64,000 bases of DNA from Klebsiella aerogenes KCTC 2190 (GTDB lineage: Bacteria; Pseudomonadota; Gammaproteobacteria; Enterobacterales; Enterobacteriaceae). Positions 51,236-62,063 of this stretch are shown here, one piece after another. The notes beneath the pieces were generated by a model that saw nothing but the letters and a program-made list of their open reading frames with translations, was not told the DNA's origin and made no database searches. The translations under genes and the position numbers were made by a program. The stretch is taken from assembly GCF_000215745.1 (NCBI RefSeq), contig NC_015663.1, positions 1,922,001 to 1,986,000 on the forward strand. The letters are read 5' to 3'. Position 1 is the stretch's first letter. Every line of letters starts with the position of its first letter.

Positions 51236-52516
51236 TTGTTTGACCGTTATGATGCCGGTGAGCAGGCGGTACTGGTACACATCTATTTTTCGCAAGACAA
51301 AGATATGGAGGATCTCCAGGAGTTTGAATCCCTGGTCTCTTCCGCCGGTGTCGAAGCAATGCAGGTGATTACCGGTAGCCGTAAAGCACCGCACCCGAAG
51401 TATTTTGTTGGTGAAGGTAAGGCTGTTGAAATTGCGGAAGCCGTAAAAGCGACCGGCGCCTCGGTCGTGCTGTTCGATCATGCCTTGAGTCCGGCCCAGG
51501 AACGTAACCTGGAGCAGCTTTGCGAATGCCGGGTTATCGATCGCACCGGTCTGATTTTAGATATCTTTGCCCAGCGAGCGCGTACCCACGAAGGGAAACT
51601 GCAGGTTGAGCTGGCGCAGCTGCGCCATCTGGCCACCCGTCTGGTACGCGGCTGGACCCACCTTGAAAGGCAGAAGGGCGGGATTGGTTTGCGCGGACCG
51701 GGTGAAACCCAGCTCGAAACCGACCGTCGATTGTTGCGTAACCGTATTATGCAGATCCTGTCGCGACTGGAAAAAGTAGAAAAGCAGCGCGAGCAAGGTC
51801 GGCGGTCACGCGCTAAGGCCGATATCCCTACCGTCTCGCTGGTGGGATATACCAACGCCGGAAAATCAACGCTGTTCAACCAGATGACCGAAGCGGAAGT
51901 CTATGCCGCGGACCAACTGTTCGCCACCCTGGACCCAACGCTGCGCCGTATTAACGTCACCGACGTCGGCGAAACGGTACTGGCTGACACCGTAGGCTTT
52001 ATTCGTCATCTGCCGCACGATTTGGTGGCGGCGTTTAAAGCGACGCTGCAGGAGACGCGTCAGGCGACGCTGCTGCTGCACGTTATCGACGCGGCGGATG
52101 TCCGCGTGCAGGAAAATATTGATGCAGTAAATACGGTCCTTGCTGAAATCGAGGCCGATGAAATCCCGTCATTGCTGGTGATGAACAAAATCGATGTGCT
52201 TGACGATTTTGAACCGCGCATCGATCGGGATGAAGAGAATAAACCGATTCGGGTCTGGCTCTCCGCCCAGACCGGAGTTGGCGTACCACTGCTTTTTCAG
52301 GCGTTAACAGAACGTCTTTCCGGCGAAGTGGCTCAGCATACGCTGCGTTTACCGCCGCAGGAAGGTCGTCTGAGAAGCCGGTTCTATCAGCTTCAGGCGA
52401 TAGAAAAAGAGTGGATGGAGGATGACGGCAGCGTAAGCCTGCAAGTGCGCATGCCCATCGTGGACTGGCGTCGCCTCTGCAAACAAGAGCCTGCGTTGGT
52501 CGACTACGTGGTTTGA
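51236..52516 (+). CDS. hflX: Ribosome-splitting GTPase HflX
   Basis: A 426-residue GTPase (same as E. coli) that splits stalled 70S ribosomes in heat stress. The N-terminal HflX domain includes [15 protein letters not shown] and the glycine-rich [18 protein letters not shown]. The GTPase motifs are [12 protein letters not shown] (G1), DTVGFI (G3) and NKID (G4). A TTG start at 51236 with AAGGGG upstream gives [18 protein letters not shown], identical in E. coli. Confidence 0.97.
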   Translation: MFDRYDAGEQAVLVHIYFSQDKDMEDLQEFESLVSSAGVEAMQVITGSRKAPHPKYFVGEGKAVEIAEAVKATGASVVLFDHALSPAQERNLEQLCECRVIDRTGLILDIFAQRARTHEGKLQVELAQLRHLATRLVRGWTHLERQKGGIGLRGPGETQLETDRRLLRNRIMQILSRLEKVEKQREQGRRSRAKADIPTVSLVGYTNAGKSTLFNQMTEAEVYAADQLFATLDPTLRRINVTDVGETVLADTVGFIRHLPHDLVAAFKATLQETRQATLLLHVIDAADVRVQENIDAVNTVLAEIEADEIPSLLVMNKIDVLDDFEPRIDRDEENKPIRVWLSAQTGVGVPLLFQALTERLSGEVAQHTLRLPPQEGRLRSRFYQLQAIEKEWMEDDGSVSLQVRMPIVDWRRLCKQEPALVDYVV

Positions 52517-52574
52517 CCTGGCCTGAAGATATTAACCCCTGTGGGGATATCAAAAACAAATATGGAGCATATAC

Positions 52575-53837
52575 ATGGCGTGGAATCAGCCCGGTAATAA
52601 CGGACAGGACCGCGACCCGTGGGGAAGCAGCAAGAATGGCGGCAACTCTGAGGGAAATGGCAACAAAGGCGGTCGCGATCAGGGGCCGCCCGATCTGGAT
52701 GATATCTTCCGCAAGTTAAGCAAAAAACTTGGCGGTCTCGGCGGCGGTAAAGGCGGCCAGGGTGGCGGTAATGTGACGCAGGGGCCGCGCGGCCCGATGG
52801 GCGGGCGCATTGTCGGCATCGTTGCTGCAGCGGCGGTGATTATCTGGGCAGCCAGCGGTTTCTATACCATCAAGGAAGCGGAACGTGGTGTGGTGACACG
52901 CTTTGGCAAGTTCAGCCATCTGGTTGAGCCAGGTCTGAACTGGAAGCCAACCTTTGTCGATAATGTGCAAGCGGTGAACGTCGAGTCGGTTCGTGAGCTG
53001 GCCGCATCTGGTGTGATGCTGACTTCCGATGAGAACGTCGTGCGCGTTGAGATGAACGTACAGTACCGGGTTACCGATCCGGAGCGCTACCTGTTTAGCG
53101 TGACCAGCGCCGACGATAGTCTGCGTCAGGCCACCGACAGCGCCCTGCGCGGCGTCATCGGTAAGTACACCATGGACCGTATCCTGACCGAAGGTCGTAC
53201 CGTTATCCGTAGCGATACCCAGCGCGAGCTGGAAGAGACCATTCGTCCGTACAACATGGGGATTACCCTGCTGGACGTCAACTTCCAGACGGCGCGTCCG
53301 CCGGAAGAGGTGAAGGCCGCGTTTGATGATGCCATTGCCGCGCGTGAGAACGAGCAGCAGTACATCCGCGAAGCGGAAGCTTATACCAACGAAGTTCAGC
53401 CGCGTGCGAACGGTCAGGCGCAGCGTATCCTCGAAGAGGCGCGTGCGTATAAAACCCAGACCGTACTGGAAGCACAGGGTGAAGTCGCTCGCTTTGCGAA
53501 GATCCTGCCGGAATATAAAGCCGCGCCGGAAATTACCCGCGAGCGTCTGTATATCGAAACCATGGAAAAAGTGCTGAGCCATACCCGCAAAGTGCTGGTT
53601 AATGACAGCAAGGGCGGCAACCTGATGGTTCTGCCGTTGGATCAGATGCTGAAAGGCGCCACTGGTGCGCCGGCAAAGAGCGATAGCAGTGGCGCAAGCG
53701 ATCTGCTGCGCCTGCCGCCTGCGTCCAACTCAAGCAGCGCCAGCACCTCATCAACCTCGAGTTCAACCGGGGGTACCATTATGGACCAACGCCGCGCCAA
53801 CGCGCAGCGTAACGACTACCAGCGTCAGGGGGAATAA
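52575..53837 (+). CDS. hflK: FtsH protease regulator HflK
   Basis: An inner-membrane SPFH protein of 420 residues. A Gly/Asn-rich N-terminus (WNQPGNNGQDRDPWGSS) precedes one membrane helix (IVGIVAAAAVIIWAASGFY, about 80-98). The SPFH/Band 7 domain begins AERGVVTRFGKF. A coiled-coil region rich in Glu, Ala and Arg and a Ser-rich tail follow. With HflC it forms large cages around FtsH in the membrane and limits its access to substrates. Operon with hflC, 2 bp apart. Confidence 0.97.
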   Translation: MAWNQPGNNGQDRDPWGSSKNGGNSEGNGNKGGRDQGPPDLDDIFRKLSKKLGGLGGGKGGQGGGNVTQGPRGPMGGRIVGIVAAAAVIIWAASGFYTIKEAERGVVTRFGKFSHLVEPGLNWKPTFVDNVQAVNVESVRELAASGVMLTSDENVVRVEMNVQYRVTDPERYLFSVTSADDSLRQATDSALRGVIGKYTMDRILTEGRTVIRSDTQRELEETIRPYNMGITLLDVNFQTARPPEEVKAAFDDAIAARENEQQYIREAEAYTNEVQPRANGQAQRILEEARAYKTQTVLEAQGEVARFAKILPEYKAAPEITRERLYIETMEKVLSHTRKVLVNDSKGGNLMVLPLDQMLKGATGAPAKSDSSGASDLLRLPPASNSSSASTSSTSSSTGGTIMDQRRANAQRNDYQRQGE

Positions 53838-53839
53838 CG

Positions 53840-54844
53840 ATGCGTAAATCTGTTATCGCGATCATTGTCGTCGTGCTGGTAGTGCTCTACATGTCTGTCT
53901 TCGTGGTGAAAGAAGGCGAGCGTGGCATTACGCTGCGCTTTGGCAAAGTTCTGCGCGACGATGAGAACAAGCCGCTGGTGTATGCGCCGGGTCTGCACTT
54001 CAAGATCCCGTTTATTGAATCCGTGAAAATGCTGGATGCGCGTATCCAGACCATGGACAACCAGGCTGACCGCTTTGTTACTAAAGAGAAGAAAGACCTG
54101 ATCGTCGACTCCTATATCAAGTGGCGCATCAGTGACTTCAGTCGTTACTATCTGGCGACCGGCGGCGGCGACGTCTCCCAGGCCGAAGTTCTGCTGAAGC
54201 GTAAGTTCTCTGACCGTCTGCGCTCTGAGATTGGTCGTCTGGACGTGAAAGACATCGTGACTGATTCCCGCGGTCGTTTGACCCTGGAAGTGCGTGATGC
54301 GCTGAACTCCGGTTCTGCAGGTACAGAAGATGAAGTCTCGACGCCGGCAGCCGATGACGCTATCGCTAAAGCGGCAGAGCGTGTAGAAGCTGAAACTAAC
54401 GGTAAGGTTCAGGTAATCAACCCGAACAGTATGGCGGCGCTGGGTATTGAAGTCGTTGACGTACGTATCAAGCAGATCAACCTGCCGGCTGAAGTGTCTG
54501 AAGCGATCTACAACCGTATGCGCGCCGAGCGTGAAGCGGTTGCTCGTCGTCATCGTTCACAAGGTCAGGAAGAAGCGGAAAAACTGCGCGCGACCGCGGA
54601 CTATGAAGTGACCAAGACCCTGGCGGAAGCCGAGCGTCAAGGGCGTATTCTGCGCGGTGAAGGCGATGCCGAGTCGGCAAAACTGTTTGCCGATGCATTC
54701 AGTCAGGATCCGGGCTTCTATGCCTTTATCCGTAGCCTGCGCGCCTATGAGAAGAGCTTCCAGAGCAACCAGGACGTGATGGTCCTCAGCCCGGATAGCG
54801 ATTTCTTCCGTTACATGAAGTCACCGGATTCTGTGCGTAAATAA
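53840..54844 (+). CDS. hflC: FtsH protease regulator HflC
   Basis: A 334-residue partner of HflK. An N-terminal membrane helix (SVIAIIVVVLVVLYMSVFVV) is followed by the SPFH domain (KEGERGITLRFGKVLRDDEN) and a helical region (RAEREAVARRHRSQGQEEAE). The C-terminal domain ends RYMKSPDSVRK. The strong terminator after it ends the long operon that begins at nnr. Confidence 0.97.
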   Translation: MRKSVIAIIVVVLVVLYMSVFVVKEGERGITLRFGKVLRDDENKPLVYAPGLHFKIPFIESVKMLDARIQTMDNQADRFVTKEKKDLIVDSYIKWRISDFSRYYLATGGGDVSQAEVLLKRKFSDRLRSEIGRLDVKDIVTDSRGRLTLEVRDALNSGSAGTEDEVSTPAADDAIAKAAERVEAETNGKVQVINPNSMAALGIEVVDVRIKQINLPAEVSEAIYNRMRAEREAVARRHRSQGQEEAEKLRATADYEVTKTLAEAERQGRILRGEGDAESAKLFADAFSQDPGFYAFIRSLRAYEKSFQSNQDVMVLSPDSDFFRYMKSPDSVRK

Positions 54845-54864
54845 GCCGGGTCAGTGTGAAATCA

Positions 54865-54893
54865 GAAGGCGCCTTGCAAGAGGCGCCTTTTTT
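54865..54893 (+). terminator. Terminator after hflC
   Basis: Stem AAGGCGCCT (54866-54874) pairs with AGGCGCCTT (54881-54889), followed by TTTT. Confidence 0.9.
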
Positions 54894-55042
54894 CATGCCA
54901 TAGATTGTGATTTTTCTCTCAGCTAGTGGTTTCATATTGCCTGTGAAATGCCGGAGAATGTGAAGAAAGAAAAGGGTTTTGCGGTAATACTCACCGGCGC
55001 CAAACTGGCGGCGGTTTTGTTTTTCTATAAGGGTCATCAATA

Positions 55043-55240
55043 ATGAATGCAACAATTTGGCTGGCACTGGCGCTGGTTTTAGTTCTCGAAGGTCTTGGCC
55101 CACTGCTTTATCCCCGCGCCTGGCGCAAGATGGTAGCGACCATGAGCCAACTGCCGGATAATTTATTGCGTCGCTTTGGCGGCGGTCTTGTGGTAGCTGG
55201 TATCGTCATCTACTACATGTTGAGGAAATCGATTGGCTGA
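55043..55240 (+). CDS. yjeT: DUF2065 small membrane protein YjeT
   Basis: A 65-residue protein with two predicted membrane helices: residues 3-20 (ATIWLALALVLVLEGLGP) and 45-61 (GGGLVVAGIVIYYMLRK), with a polar loop between (PRAWRKMVATMSQLPDNLLRR). It matches E. coli YjeT in length and position. Function unknown. Located between hflC and purA, with purA starting about 100 bp downstream. Confidence 0.9.
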   Translation: MNATIWLALALVLVLEGLGPLLYPRAWRKMVATMSQLPDNLLRRFGGGLVVAGIVIYYMLRKSIG

Positions 55241-55306
55241 TCAAAAAACAATCGTATTACCCTCATTTTGAGTGCAAAAAGTGCTGTAACTCTGAAAAAG
55301 CGATGG

Positions 55307-56642
<1,336 letters not shown>

Positions 56643-56651
56643 TCATCATCC

Positions 56652-56680
56652 AGGGGCGCCGTTCGGGCGCCCTTGTTTTT
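56652..56680 (+). terminator. Terminator after purA
   Basis: A 9-bp stem (AGGGGCGCC, 56652-56660, with 56666-56674, one G-T pair) and loop GTTCG, followed by GTTTTT. Confidence 0.88.
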
Positions 56681-56792
56681 GCAGTTCGCCCGCCCCATTT
56701 CAAATAAATTAGCGGCCTGAGCGCTGGCTGGTTTATCATCAATAGAGTTAATACCCGCGGATTCACCGCTTTCCCCTTACCCTGAGGTTGAT

Positions 56793-57227
56793 GTGCAGTT
56801 AACGAGTTTCACCGATTATGGATTACGTGCGCTGATTTATATGGCGTCGTTGCCGGATGACCGAATGACCAGTATTTCCGAGGTGACGGATGTCTATGGC
56901 GTTTCCCGTAATCATATGGTCAAAATAATCAATCAGTTAAGCCGTGCTGGCTACGTGACGGCCGTGCGGGGAAAGAATGGGGGGATTCGCCTTGGCAAGC
57001 CAGCTAAAATGATTCGCGTGGGTGATGTTGTGCGCGATCTTGAGCCGCTATCGCTGGTGAATTGCAGCAGCGAATTTTGCCACATTACTCCCGCTTGCCG
57101 CCTGAAACAGGCACTTGCCGAAGCCGCGCAAAGTTTCCTGAAGGAACTGGATAACTACACGCTGGCCGATTTGGTTGAAAAGAATCAACCGCTATATAAA
57201 TTATTACTGGTGGAAGAAAAGCGCTGA
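56793..57227 (+). CDS. nsrR: Nitric-oxide-sensing repressor NsrR
   Basis: An Rrf2-family regulator of 144 residues. A winged helix ([20 protein letters not shown], then [10 protein letters not shown]) precedes the iron-sulfur cysteines Cys91, Cys96 and Cys102 in [14 protein letters not shown]. Nitric oxide destroys the cluster and relieves repression of genes such as hmp. The GTG start with GAGG upstream gives [19 protein letters not shown], as in E. coli. It is upstream of rnr and rlmB, likely in the same operon. Confidence 0.96.
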   Translation: MQLTSFTDYGLRALIYMASLPDDRMTSISEVTDVYGVSRNHMVKIINQLSRAGYVTAVRGKNGGIRLGKPAKMIRVGDVVRDLEPLSLVNCSSEFCHITPACRLKQALAEAAQSFLKELDNYTLADLVEKNQPLYKLLLVEEKR

Positions 57228-57318
57228 GTGATTCGCGCCGCAGCGTAAAGAGAACTCACAAAGCGGCGGCGTGCGCCACCCAGAGACTTTCATCGGAGAT
57301 GACAACGGAGGAACCGAT

Positions 57319-59760
57319 ATGTCACAAGATCCATTCCAGGAGCGCGAAGCTGAGAAGTACGCGAATCCAATCCCGAGCCGGGAATTTATCCTCGAACATT
57401 TAACCAAACGCGAAAAACCGGCCAGCCGTGATGAGCTGGCGATTGAGTTAAATATCGAGGGCGAAGAACAAACCGAAGCGCTACGTCGTCGCCTGCGTGC
57501 AATGGAACGCGATGGCCAGTTGGTGTTTACTCGCCGTCAGTGCTATGCGCTGCCGGAACGTCTCGATTTAGTCAAAGGTGTCGTTATTGGCCACCGCGAC
57601 GGCTACGGCTTTTTACGCGTCGAAGGGCGTAAAGACGACCTGTATCTTTCATCTGAGCAGATGAAAATGTGTATCCATGGCGATCAGGTGCTGGCCCAGC
57701 CGTTGGGCGCCGATCGTAAGGGGCGTCGCGAAGCGCGCATCGTTCGCGTGCTGGTGCCGAAAACCAGCCAGATCGTCGGCCGTTATTTCACCGATGCCGG
57801 TGTAGGCTTCGTGGTGCCGGATGACAGCCGTCTTAGCTTCGATATCCTGATCCCGCCTGAAGAGATCATGGGCGCGCGTATGGGCTACGTGGTGGTGGTC
57901 GAGCTGACCCAGCGTCCAACCCGCCGTACCAAAGCGGTCGGCAAAATAGTTGAAGTGCTGGGCGACAACATGGGCACCGGCATGGCCGTTGATATGGCGC
58001 TGCGTACCCATGAGATCCCTTACGTCTGGCCGCCGGCGGTGGAAAAACAGGTCTCCGGCCTCAAAGAGCAAGTGCCAGAAGAGGCGAAAGCCGGGCGCGT
58101 CGATTTGCGCTCTCTGCCGCTGGTCACTATTGACGGCGAAGATGCCCGCGACTTCGATGACGCGGTGTATTGCGAGAAAAAACGCGGTGGCGGCTGGCGA
58201 CTGTGGGTGGCTATCGCCGACGTGAGCTACTACGTGCGCCCCGGTACGCCGCTGGACGGCGAAGCGCGCAGCCGCGGGACGTCAGTCTACTTCCCTTCGC
58301 AGGTCGTACCGATGCTGCCAGAGGTGCTGTCCAACGGCCTGTGTTCGCTGAACCCACAGGTCGATCGCCTGTGTATGGTCTGCGAAATGACGATCTCGTC
58401 AAAAGGCCGCCTGACCGGCTTTAAATTCTATGAAGCGGTGATGAGCTCTCACGCCCGCCTGACCTATACCAAGGTGTGGCATATGCTGCAGGGCGATCAG
58501 GAGCTACGCGAGCACTATGCGCCGCTGGTGAAGCATATTGAAGAGCTGCATAACCTCTATAAGGTGCTGGATGGCGCCCGTGAAGAGCGCGGCGGTATCT
58601 CATTTGAAAGTGAAGAAGCTAAATTCATCTTCAACGCCGAGCGTCGTATCGAGCGTATTGAACAGACTCAGCGTAACGATGCGCACAAGCTGATTGAAGA
58701 GTGCATGATCCTGGCGAACATCTCCGCGGCGCGTTTCGTTGAGAAAGCGCAGGAGCCGGCGCTGTTCCGTATTCACGATAAGCCAAGCACCGAAGCGATT
58801 ACCGCCTTCCGTACCGTGCTGGCGGAACTGGGGCTGGAACTACCGGGCGGCAACAAGCCGGAGCCGCGCGATTACGCCGAGCTGTTGACTTCCATCGCCG
58901 ATCGCCCGGATGCGGAAATGCTGCAGACGATGCTGCTGCGTTCTATGAAGCAGGCGGTCTACGATCCGGAAAACCGCGGCCACTTCGGCCTGGCGCTGCA
59001 GTCATACGCCCACTTCACCTCGCCGATCCGTCGTTATCCTGACCTGTCGCTGCATCGCGCTATTAAGTATTTACTGGCGAAAGAGCAGGGACATAAAGGC
59101 AATAGCACCGAGACCGGCGGCTGGCACTACAGCATGGAAGAGATGCTGCAGCTGGGCGAGCACTGCTCGATGACCGAGCGCCGCGCCGATGAAGCAACGC
59201 GTGAAGTGTCAGACTGGCTGAAGTGCGACTTCATGCAGGATCAGGTGGGCAACACCTTCTCCGGCGTGATCGCCAGCGTCACCGGCTTTGGCTTCTTCGT
59301 CCGCCTGAACGATCTGTTTATCGATGGTCTGGTACATGTCTCCTCGCTGGATAATGACTACTATCGCTTCGACCAGGTCGGGCAGCGCCTGATCGGCGAG
59401 TCCGGCGGCCAGACTTACCGCCTGGGTGACCGCGTGGAAGTACGCGTCGAAGCGGTCAATATGGATGAGCGTAAGATTGATTTCAGCCTGATTTCCAGTG
59501 AACGCGGCCCGCGTAATGTCGGCAAAACCGTACGCGAAAAAGCGAAGAAGGGCGCGCCGGGTAAAAACGGCGGCGGCCGTCGTCGCCAGGTTGGCAAGCA
59601 GGTAAACTTCGAGCCGGATAGCGCCTTCCGTAAGGAAAAAGAGAAAGCTAAAGCCAAACCGAAAGGTGAAAAGAAAGCGAAAAAGCCGTCGGCGAAAACG
59701 CAGAAAATCGCCGCGGCAACCAAAGCCAAGCGCGCGGCAAAAAAGAAGAACGCCGAGTGA
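57319..59760 (+). CDS. rnr: Ribonuclease R
   Basis: A processive 3'-5' exoribonuclease of 813 residues (same as E. coli), able to degrade structured RNA. Domains in order: N-terminal helix-turn-helix ([20 protein letters not shown]), two cold-shock domains, and the RNB catalytic domain with the Mg-binding Asp cluster ([15 protein letters not shown]). The S1 domain ([20 protein letters not shown]) and a Lys-rich tail ([11 protein letters not shown]) follow. The start at 57319 is set by GGAGG; an in-frame ATG 48 bp upstream has no site. Confidence 0.97.
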   Translation: MSQDPFQEREAEKYANPIPSREFILEHLTKREKPASRDELAIELNIEGEEQTEALRRRLRAMERDGQLVFTRRQCYALPERLDLVKGVVIGHRDGYGFLRVEGRKDDLYLSSEQMKMCIHGDQVLAQPLGADRKGRREARIVRVLVPKTSQIVGRYFTDAGVGFVVPDDSRLSFDILIPPEEIMGARMGYVVVVELTQRPTRRTKAVGKIVEVLGDNMGTGMAVDMALRTHEIPYVWPPAVEKQVSGLKEQVPEEAKAGRVDLRSLPLVTIDGEDARDFDDAVYCEKKRGGGWRLWVAIADVSYYVRPGTPLDGEARSRGTSVYFPSQVVPMLPEVLSNGLCSLNPQVDRLCMVCEMTISSKGRLTGFKFYEAVMSSHARLTYTKVWHMLQGDQELREHYAPLVKHIEELHNLYKVLDGAREERGGISFESEEAKFIFNAERRIERIEQTQRNDAHKLIEECMILANISAARFVEKAQEPALFRIHDKPSTEAITAFRTVLAELGLELPGGNKPEPRDYAELLTSIADRPDAEMLQTMLLRSMKQAVYDPENRGHFGLALQSYAHFTSPIRRYPDLSLHRAIKYLLAKEQGHKGNSTETGGWHYSMEEMLQLGEHCSMTERRADEATREVSDWLKCDFMQDQVGNTFSGVIASVTGFGFFVRLNDLFIDGLVHVSSLDNDYYRFDQVGQRLIGESGGQTYRLGDRVEVRVEAVNMDERKIDFSLISSERGPRNVGKTVREKAKKGAPGKNGGGRRRQVGKQVNFEPDSAFRKEKEKAKAKPKGEKKAKKPSAKTQKIAAATKAKRAAKKKNAE

Positions 59761-59836
59761 TTGACGTCCCTTCACCCTGAAGCCTGCTGGGGTGGGGTGA
59801 AGGGGGCGGATAACAGAACCTAAAACGAGTACATCA

Positions 59837-60568
59837 ATGAGTGAAATGATTTACGGCATCCATGCGGTGCAGGCACTGCTGGAACGCGCACCTGAGCGTT
59901 TTCAGGAAGTTTTTATTCTGAAAGGCCGTGAGGATAAGCGTCTGCTGCCGCTGATTCATGCCCTTGAAGCGCAGGGCGTGGTGATTCAGGTTGCCAGCCG
60001 CCAGTTCCTCGATGAGAAAAGCGAAGGCGCGGTGCATCAGGGCATTATTGCTCGCGTGAAGCCGGGACGTCAGTATCAGGAAAACGATCTGCCGGATCTG
60101 CTGGCGCAGTTCGATCAACCGTTCCTGCTGATCCTCGACGGCGTCACCGATCCGCACAACCTCGGCGCCTGCCTGCGTAGCGCCGACGCCGCCGGCGTGC
60201 ATGCGGTGATCGTGCCGCGCGATCGTTCCGCTCAGCTCAACGCTACGGCGAAGAAAGTCGCCTGCGGCGCGGCGGAAAGCGTGCCGCTGATCCGCGTCAC
60301 TAACCTGGCGCGGACCATGCGTCTGCTGCAGGAAGAAAACGTGTGGATCGTTGGTACCGCCGGCGAAGCCGACCATACGCTGTTCCAGAGCAAAATGACC
60401 GGCCCGATGGCGCTGGTGATGGGCGCGGAAGGCGAAGGTATGCGTCGCCTGACCCGCGAACATTGTGATGAACTGATCAGTATCCCGATGGCGGGTAGCG
60501 TCTCTTCGCTGAACGTCTCCGTCGCCACCGGTATTTGCCTGTTTGAAGCGGTGCGCCAGCGCAGCTAA
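59837..60568 (+). CDS. rlmB: 23S rRNA (Gm2251) 2'-O-methyltransferase RlmB
   Basis: A SPOUT-class methyltransferase of 243 residues acting on G2251 in the P-loop of 23S rRNA. The N-terminal substrate-binding domain begins [20 protein letters not shown]. The trefoil-knot domain carries [19 protein letters not shown] (motif 1), MGAEGEGM (motif 2) and [20 protein letters not shown] (motif 3). It follows rnr by 76 bp, which include a long imperfect hairpin at 59768-59804 (CCCTTCACCC with GGGTGAAGGG). Confidence 0.97.
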   Translation: MSEMIYGIHAVQALLERAPERFQEVFILKGREDKRLLPLIHALEAQGVVIQVASRQFLDEKSEGAVHQGIIARVKPGRQYQENDLPDLLAQFDQPFLLILDGVTDPHNLGACLRSADAAGVHAVIVPRDRSAQLNATAKKVACGAAESVPLIRVTNLARTMRLLQEENVWIVGTAGEADHTLFQSKMTGPMALVMGAEGEGMRRLTREHCDELISIPMAGSVSSLNVSVATGICLFEAVRQRS

Positions 60569-60588
60569 GCCGGCACGGGCGCGGTAGG

Positions 60589-61884
60589 TTAGTCGTCCAG
60601 CGCCCGCAAATGATCGTTCTTATTGAGCGTCATCAGCGCGGCAATACTGACGACGGCCGTCGCCATCACGTAGTACGCCGGAATATCCAGATTACCGGTC
60701 TGTTTAATCAGGCCGGTAATAATCAACCCGGCACAGCCGGAGAAGACAGCATTCGAAAGCGAATAGGCTAACCCCAGCCCGGTATAACGCACTCTGGTTG
60801 GGAACATCTCCGCCAGCATCGCCGGCCCAGGCCCGGCCAGAATCCCCACCAGGCCACCCGCAATCAGCACCACGATACCTTTCACCAGCAGCGTACTGCT
60901 TTCCGCCTGCAATATTTTCAGCAGCGGTAGCGCCAGTACCAGCAGCAATACCGCAGCCGCGACCATCACCCGCCGACGCCCCCACTTATCGCTGAGCATC
61001 CCGGCAGGCAAAATGGTGATGGCGAAGCCAATGTTAGAGATCACCGCAATTAGCAGCGCCTGATTAAAACCGGTGTGCAGCGCGGACTGAAGGTATGAGG
61101 GCATGATCACCAGGTAGGTATAACCCGCCGCCGACCATACCATCAGCCGGCCAATGCCGGTGAGAATCGCTTTGAGCGTCTGGCGCAAACTGGCGCGGGT
61201 TTCCGCGGGCGGTGTAGCCTGCTGCTGACGTAAAAAGCCCGGCGTCTCTTCCATTTTAACGCGTAGCCACAGCGCGACGATGCCCATCGGTATGGCGAGA
61301 AAGAAGGGGATGCGCCAGCCCCAGTCATGCAGCGATTCGGGGCTAAGCGCGGCGGAAATCAGCGCGACCACGCCTGCGCCTGCCAGCAGCCCCAGCGCGA
61401 CGGTAAAAGATTGCCATGCGCCATACAGCCCACGCTTACCTTTAGGGGCGAACTCGGTCATCAGCGATACCGCACCTCCGTACTCGCCGCCGGCAAACAA
61501 TCCCTGAAGAATACGTAATCCGGTCAGAATGAGCGGTGCGGCAATACCGATGCTGGCGTAAACCGGTACCAGTCCGATAGCCGTGGTGGCGAGCGTCATC
61601 AGTACCAACACGATAATCAGCGTCGGCTTGCGGCCGATGCGGTCGCCGAGACGGCCAAAAACGATGGCGCCCAGCGGGCGAAAGAAGAACGCTATCGCGA
61701 AAGAGGCGTAAGTCAGAATCAGCCCGGTCAGCGGCGCTTCTCCAGTCATTTGGAAAAAATTTTTCGCAATTACGGTCGCCAGAAAGCCATAGACCGCGAA
61801 CTCGTACCATTCAATAAAGTTACCGATAGAACCGGCGATCAGCGCGCGTTTTTGCGCTGCCGATGTTGTGCTGGCGGTGTGCAT
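60589..61884 (-). CDS. MHS-family proton symporter (major facilitator)
   Basis: An inner-membrane carrier of 431 residues with 12 helices. The metabolite:H+ symporter features are SIGNFIEWYEFAVYGFLATV in TM1, the loop 2-3 motif GRLGDRIGRKPTLI, and GLRILQGLFAGGEYGGA in TM4, as in ProP, KgtP and ShiA. GGGG upstream supports the ATG at 61884; the frame extends 18 codons further. The closing NKNDHLRALDD lacks the coiled coil of ProP. Substrate unknown. It occupies the place of yjfI-yjfC in E. coli K-12, on the strand opposite to rlmB and aidB. Confidence 0.88.
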   Translation of the reverse strand: MHTASTTSAAQKRALIAGSIGNFIEWYEFAVYGFLATVIAKNFFQMTGEAPLTGLILTYASFAIAFFFRPLGAIVFGRLGDRIGRKPTLIIVLVLMTLATTAIGLVPVYASIGIAAPLILTGLRILQGLFAGGEYGGAVSLMTEFAPKGKRGLYGAWQSFTVALGLLAGAGVVALISAALSPESLHDWGWRIPFFLAIPMGIVALWLRVKMEETPGFLRQQQATPPAETRASLRQTLKAILTGIGRLMVWSAAGYTYLVIMPSYLQSALHTGFNQALLIAVISNIGFAITILPAGMLSDKWGRRRVMVAAAVLLLVLALPLLKILQAESSTLLVKGIVVLIAGGLVGILAGPGPAMLAEMFPTRVRYTGLGLAYSLSNAVFSGCAGLIITGLIKQTGNLDIPAYYVMATAVVSIAALMTLNKNDHLRALDD

Positions 61885-62063
61885 AGGAAGCCCCGACTGA
61901 TACAAAACAGTAACGAATGAATAAATTATTCCATACATTTTTAATGAGAAAATTTTAAATTCTTATGCCTGTGATGGGCTTCACGAAGGCGGAGCGGTTT
62001 TTTTGTGAGCGTCTATGCGGCCGACCATACTTACTGTCAGAGCCATTGACGGAGGGAGACATC

